From Clostridiaceae bacterium (GTDB lineage Bacteria > Bacillota > Clostridia > Saccharofermentanales > Fastidiosipilaceae): DNA of 6,715 nt. The notes below the pieces were generated by a model that worked only from the letters and a program-made list of their open reading frames with translations, did not search any database and had not been told where the DNA came from. The translations under genes and the position numbers were made by a program. Below, one piece after another: positions 4,943 to 6,715 of this stretch. Numbering within the stretch: the stretch's first letter is position 1; the number at the start of each line of letters is the position of its first letter. The DNA is taken from positions 1 through 6,715 of the forward strand of contig JAAZJE010000094.1 of NCBI GenBank assembly GCA_012800515.1. The letters are read 5' to 3'.

Positions 4943-6241
4943 ATGCAATTTAAGATGAAAATCTTACAGCCCGGCACCGCTTTTCGGCGGGCAGCCAGCG
5001 ACGTGCGGCGGCGCCATCCCTTACCGCATTTACAGGAAACAGCCATACCGGATGCACAGATCCGCTATCTAAAACGCCAATTGGACGACGCCATGGCCAG
5101 CAAAATGACCGCACAAAGCATCCGTCCCTACGCCCGCCGCCTGTCGCGCAATCAACGGATCGGTCTAATGACCTGCTTTGAGCATACCGACAATCCCGAA
5201 ATGCGCCGCCTGATCGCCGCTCTGATATGCGACCGCCCCTCGTGGCTTCTCACCACCCACGCCTGGCAAACCGCCCAGCGTCTTTTTCCCGACCCGCTGA
5301 TGTTCAATGTTCTCCACTGGATGATCGGCAAGCTGAACCCCAACCAAGGCGAGTTGCCCGCCGCCCTCAGCCGCGACCTCGTTGCTTTGATCTCTCTGTC
5401 TCCCAAACCGGAAGACTACCTCGCGAATTTAAACGACCGGCTTAATGAAAGAATTGCCGCTGCCGAAGCCACCGATCCCGAAAATGCGGCGCCGGAGTCG
5501 GACCACGTTCTCGACGAGTTCATGGAGCGGTATCGACTCAATCCGAAATCGGAACTGGTTACGGCTGTTCTGGGTGAGTTTTTCTGGACCTGTAAGCCGC
5601 AGTGGCTGGAGATTAATCAGAAGCTACTTTTCAGCGTCATACACCGCCTCAACCCCGTGCGCGGAGGTATGCTGGTCGGACGGATTATTCAGGCGCGCGG
5701 ATTGCCTACCCGAGCCCGCCAGGTCTTGCTGAACAAGGTGGCCAGCAATTTTCCGGTCAGCGGTGAGCGCCACCCGATTTGGCAGTCGGTACGACCGGAT
5801 CTTGCGCAGAATTTCCTGCGTCAATACTACAGCGGTATCATCAGTCGGCAATGTGCGGTCGTGCTGGAGAAACGCGATCTCCTACTCGGTCTCGTCGACA
5901 ATATCCTAGACGCGATGGCGATTACTCCGGAAGTGATGGCACTGCGTTTCGACGGTTTTATCCTGCTCGACAACATTAACTACCCTGAGAGAATTCTCTA
6001 TTATACCTATCCCAGCGCCCGTTCTCTTCTGATGCGCGGTTACGATGAGCTGGATTTGGCCAATCCTCCCTTCCCGGTCCCAACCTTGAGCGAACTGCGT
6101 CGAAATTCCCAGCCAACTGAGATCGTCAAGCTACTGTTCATCCCTGAAGAACTCGCTTTAACGACGCGTTTCCTGCGCCAGTCTCTCGGCCACCCGGGGG
6201 ATATGGGTCGCCCGACCGTACAGGGTTGGTTGAAAATATAG
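4943..6241 (+). CDS. Uncharacterised helical protein, possibly EH-signature (ZorC)-like
   Basis: A 432-residue soluble protein with no signal peptide or membrane segment. The N-terminal 60 residues are basic. Residues about 60-330 look all-helical with repeat-like Trp/Leu helices, and a flexible Glu/Ala/Pro linker lies near 170-190. From about 265 I see features that recall, from memory, the EH_signature domain of ZorC: GERHPIW (274-280) followed by a helix with FLRQYY, then FDGFILLD..NYPERILYYTY (336-356) in the place of the usual strand with a conserved Glu and Tyr, and a final His417 near the end. Asp343 would stand where the signature Glu is expected. This match is weak and could be wrong; armadillo/HEAT-like unknowns are the alternative. 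It follows the membrane-protein gene by 24 bp and shares its promoter, so the two products probably act together. ATG 4943 is preferred over ATG 4955 because of GAGG at 4934. Confidence 0.88.
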   Translation: MQFKMKILQPGTAFRRAASDVRRRHPLPHLQETAIPDAQIRYLKRQLDDAMASKMTAQSIRPYARRLSRNQRIGLMTCFEHTDNPEMRRLIAALICDRPSWLLTTHAWQTAQRLFPDPLMFNVLHWMIGKLNPNQGELPAALSRDLVALISLSPKPEDYLANLNDRLNERIAAAEATDPENAAPESDHVLDEFMERYRLNPKSELVTAVLGEFFWTCKPQWLEINQKLLFSVIHRLNPVRGGMLVGRIIQARGLPTRARQVLLNKVASNFPVSGERHPIWQSVRPDLAQNFLRQYYSGIISRQCAVVLEKRDLLLGLVDNILDAMAITPEVMALRFDGFILLDNINYPERILYYTYPSARSLLMRGYDELDLANPPFPVPTLSELRRNSQPTEIVKLLFIPEELALTTRFLRQSLGHPGDMGRPTVQGWLKI

Positions 6242-6293
6242 CGGTGTGAGTTATCGGCTGCGACCGCGACCCACACACCGGCACTTATTAGTG
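6242..6293 (+). terminator. Inverted repeat after the operon, possible weak terminator
   Basis: CGGTGTG (6242-6248) is perfectly complementary to CACACCG (6274-6280) across a 25-base loop. It is followed at once by a small hairpin, CACT-TATT-AGTG (6282-6293). No T-run follows, so this is not a canonical intrinsic terminator. It could be a Rho-type or attenuating structure, or an operator for the next gene. The whole gap before the sirtuin gene is 87 bp, and I see no convincing promoter in it. Confidence 0.35.
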
Positions 6294-6316
6294 TCTCAAA
6301 ATTAATAGTCTGATTG

Positions 6317-6324
6317 AAGGAGGT
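6317..6324 (+). promoter_or_regulatory. Ribosome binding site of the sirtuin gene
   Basis: AAGGAGGT ends four bases before the ATG at 6329. It is the strongest Shine-Dalgarno site in the window and fixes the start. Confidence 0.92.
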
Positions 6325-6328
6325 TCCC

Positions 6329-6715
6329 ATGACGACAACCGTATCCACACAATTGCTCGAATCCGCCCGAGCCCTGGCCGATATGATCAAGGCCGCGGAC
6401 TCTTTTGTCTTTTTCGGCGGCGCCGGAGTCTCGACCGAGAGCGGCGTTCCGGACTTTCGCAGTAACAAGGGCATCTATACCAACCGACCGAGTGCCGAGA
6501 CCATGCTCACCCCTTCGTATATGGAGCGCCATCCCGAATCGTTCTGGGAATTCTACCGCGAGCTGTTCATGTCTTTCGACCCGAAGCCGAACGCATGCCA
6601 TATCGCCTTAGCGGAGTTGGAGTCTCTCGGTAAGCTGTCCCACGTTATCACGCAGAATGTCGACGGCCTTCACCAGGCCGCCGGCAGTCGCAATGTCATC
6701 GAACTGCACGGCACC
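6329..6715 (+). CDS. cobB: NAD-dependent protein deacylase (sirtuin), N-terminal part
   Basis: The gene runs off the right edge; 129 of roughly 240-250 expected residues are present. Sirtuin motifs appear in order: the NAD-binding GAGVS (31-35) with TESGVPDFRS (36-45), GIY (48-50), the TQNVDGLH segment (108-115), and the catalytic histidine in ELHGT (His127). The zinc-binding cysteines would lie beyond the edge. Sirtuins remove acetyl or longer acyl groups from lysines, using NAD+ and releasing nicotinamide and O-acyl-ADP-ribose; bacterial members regulate metabolic enzymes such as acetyl-CoA synthetase in the cytoplasm. The close match to classical motifs points to a housekeeping deacylase, not a defence-type SIR2 NADase. 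It lies 87 bp after the upstream operon behind an inverted repeat, so it is probably a separate unit. Confidence 0.96.
   Translation, partial: MTTTVSTQLLESARALADMIKAADSFVFFGGAGVSTESGVPDFRSNKGIYTNRPSAETMLTPSYMERHPESFWEFYRELFMSFDPKPNACHIALAELESLGKLSHVITQNVDGLHQAAGSRNVIELHGT

Noticed and set aside
4535..4948. Minus-strand 137-codon frame inside the membrane-protein gene
   Set aside because: It is antisense to a well-supported gene, and its composition is what the reverse strand of Glu/Leu/Ala codons gives.
4930..4953. Seven-codon frame (ATG at 4930) overlapping the start of the second operon gene
   Set aside because: No Shine-Dalgarno sequence before it; the overlap could affect coupling but there is no positive evidence.
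6040..6601. Minus-strand frames over the end of the helical protein gene and the sirtuin
   Set aside because: Shadows of two well-supported plus-strand genes with strong motifs or ribosome binding sites.
6329..6715. Sirtuin as a defence SIR2 NADase belonging to the upstream operon
   Set aside because: It has classical deacylase motifs, its own very strong ribosome binding site and an 87-bp gap with an inverted repeat. Defence SIR2 domains are usually more divergent and fused or tightly coupled to partners.

Overview
The window looks like a chromosomal segment of an anaerobic Gram-positive bacterium with moderate GC. My best guess is Clostridia (Bacillota), with Coriobacteriia as the alternative. 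The guess rests on strong AGGAGG-type ribosome binding sites, a MarR protein of a type I associate with Clostridia, and a first gene of a nuclease-like family I remember mainly from Eggerthellaceae and relatives. I could run no search, so taxonomy is tentative.

Layout: (i) 3-905 (+) is the C-terminal part of a protein with a PD-(D/E)XK (DUF559/Vsr-like) nuclease-like domain, cut by the left edge. (ii) 906-1261 is a 356-bp convergent intergenic region with two direct copies of a ~98-bp element, each bounded by 16-bp inverted repeats. (iii) 1262-2269 (-) is a PHP-domain metal-dependent phosphoesterase. (iv) 2270-2522 is a divergent control region with an extended -10 promoter overlapping a small dyad. 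(v) 2523-3059 (+) is a MarR-family repressor. (vi) 3060-3334 is a regulatory gap with a good promoter for the next gene and a minus-strand terminator-like hairpin. (vii) 3335-4918 and 4943-6241 (+) form a two-gene operon. Its first protein has three membrane segments and a ~350-residue helical tail, with TolQ/ExbB/MotA-like (ZorA-like) topology. Its second is a soluble helical protein of unknown function with faint resemblance to EH-signature (ZorC-like) proteins. (viii) 6329 to the right edge (+) is the N-terminal part of a sirtuin-type NAD-dependent protein deacylase.

How they may work together: the PHP and marR genes diverge from one control region, so MarR could regulate itself and possibly the PHP gene. 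The membrane protein and its partner almost certainly act together, because they share a promoter and are 24 bp apart. This pair is the best candidate for an undescribed system. It resembles the A and C parts of Zorya anti-phage defence, but no ZorB (OmpA/MotB-like) and no helicase or nuclease lies beside it. That link is inference from topology and remembered motifs. The sirtuin has its own ribosome binding site behind an inverted repeat and looks like a separate housekeeping gene.
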